The notes beneath the pieces were generated by a model that was not told the origin of the DNA, searched no databases, and saw only the letters and a program-made list of their open reading frames with translations. Made by a program: the position numbers and the translations under genes. Shown piece after piece: positions 30,565 through 31,098 of a DNA stretch of 31,098 nucleotides (the stretch's first letter is position 1; each line of letters opens with the position of its first letter). The stretch spans positions 1 through 31,098 of the forward strand of contig UQZI01000019.1 of NCBI GenBank assembly GCA_900545555.1, written 5' to 3'. Origin of the DNA: an uncultured Collinsella sp. Lineage in GTDB: Bacteria; Actinomycetota; Coriobacteriia; Coriobacteriales; Coriobacteriaceae.

Positions 30565-31098
30565 CTACGGGCGCGGCGGCACCAAAACATCGTAACGAAC
30601 GGCCTTGCCCGCAAGCTGATAGCTCGGCTTAACGCCGGCAAGCAGCGGCCCCTTCACCGGTCGCTTGATAACGACCTTGCGCGGGTGCACCGCAAGCGCA
30701 GCTTCGACCAGCGTCTCCTCGTCGGCGCACGGCTGCTCCAGATGGTGCAAGAGCTGAAACTTCTTTTTCACCGCCGCGCTCTTGGTGCGCTCGGGAAACA
30801 TGGGGTCGAGAAGGACCACGTCAGGCGAGAAGCCCAGCGCGGGAAGCGCCGGCACGGAGTCCTCGCCGCGAAGCTCCATGCGTGAGACCGCCTCCGCCAG
30901 CGCCGGGTCCGCCGCCGCACGTGCCAGGGCGTCGCCCAGAAGCGCGCAGATCACGGGGTCGCGCTCGAAGAGCGTCACCGAGAAGCCCGCTGCAGCCAAA
31001 AGCAGCGAGTCCTCCCCCATCCCGGCCGTCGCGTCCACAGCCGTGAGCGGACCGGCCGCCCCGCGAATGCGTGCCGCGCGCACCACCAGCTCGCGGTT
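30565..31098 (-). CDS. rsmJ: 16S rRNA m2G1516 methyltransferase RsmJ, 5' part outside the window
   Basis: This is the C-terminal part of a SAM-dependent methyltransferase. About 177 codons are visible and the frame stays open to the window edge, so the start lies beyond 31098. Motifs fit RsmJ: VDATAGMGEDSLLLAAAG (SAM motif I), LFERDPVICALL (motif II), VLLDPMFPERTKSAAVKKK (the DPMxP catalytic region with the KSA segment), and VVIKRPVKGPLLAG near the end. RsmJ methylates guanosine 1516 of small-subunit rRNA. It converges on the small Cys-rich gene. A GC-rich hairpin without a T-tract (30533-30549) lies in the 49-base gap. Confidence 0.88.
   Translation of the reverse strand, partial: NRELVVRAARIRGAAGPLTAVDATAGMGEDSLLLAAAGFSVTLFERDPVICALLGDALARAAADPALAEAVSRMELRGEDSVPALPALGFSPDVVLLDPMFPERTKSAAVKKKFQLLHHLEQPCADEETLVEAALAVHPRKVVIKRPVKGPLLAGVKPSYQLAGKAVRYDVLVPPRP

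Noticed and set aside
1..31098. CRISPR array, tRNA or rRNA genes, phage genes
   Set aside because: No regularly spaced direct repeats, no tRNA-like cloverleaf ends and no rRNA sequence noticed on reading; not tested by software.

Overview
The window reads as a chromosomal segment of a high-GC Gram-positive gut actinobacterium, most likely Collinsella or a close relative in the Coriobacteriia. This is inferred from base composition, LAATG-type cell-wall sorting signals (class E sortase style) and the gene mix. It was not tested by database search. Apart from one small low-GC islet there is no phage, CRISPR array, rRNA or tRNA gene that I can support.

Layout. 86-2360 (+): nrdR and dut overlap, followed by an NCS2 purine-type permease. 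2568-6411 (+): two tandem paralogous cell-wall-anchored surface proteins with beta-helix-like repeats; a copy of the permease's 3' end lies between them, so the unit was duplicated together with flanking DNA. 6619-7284 (+): esterase. 7346-11907 (-): HAD phosphatase, LysR regulator, MetE-like methyltransferase and uracil-type permease. 12073-14107 (+): a TPP riboswitch with terminator controlling thiM, a thiamine-binding protein and thiE. 14207-15076 (-): patatin-like lipase. 15401-19775 (+): two consecutive c-di-GMP proteins (GGDEF-PAS-degenerate GGDEF-degenerate GGDEF-EAL, then GGDEF-PAS-degenerate GGDEF). 19776-20713: a gene-poor, partly low-GC stretch with a small DUF3784-like membrane protein and a probable IS30-type transposase scrap. 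20714-23616 (+): flavin oxidoreductase, ArsC/Spx-like protein, CobW GTPase and TrmL. 23646-29395 (-): short UvrA-like protein, AAA ATPase and an EF-G/TetM-like translational GTPase. 29653-31098: GNAT acetyltransferase (-), small Cys-rich protein (+) and the 3' part of rsmJ (-).

The most unusual signal is a family of dispersed palindromes with a GGGACAG/CTGTCCC core (11946-12047, 22954-22994, 23610-23642, 26160-26192, 27367-27397). In three cases the outer ATGTGAC of the palindrome supplies the last Met codon and the TGA stop of the adjacent gene (trmL, the AAA ATPase and the EF-G-like gene). These look like REP-type elements that sit exactly at gene ends. The second is the tandem surface-protein duplication with its fossil permease tail and a 97-nt leader kept in register. 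No complete new system such as a defence island was identified.
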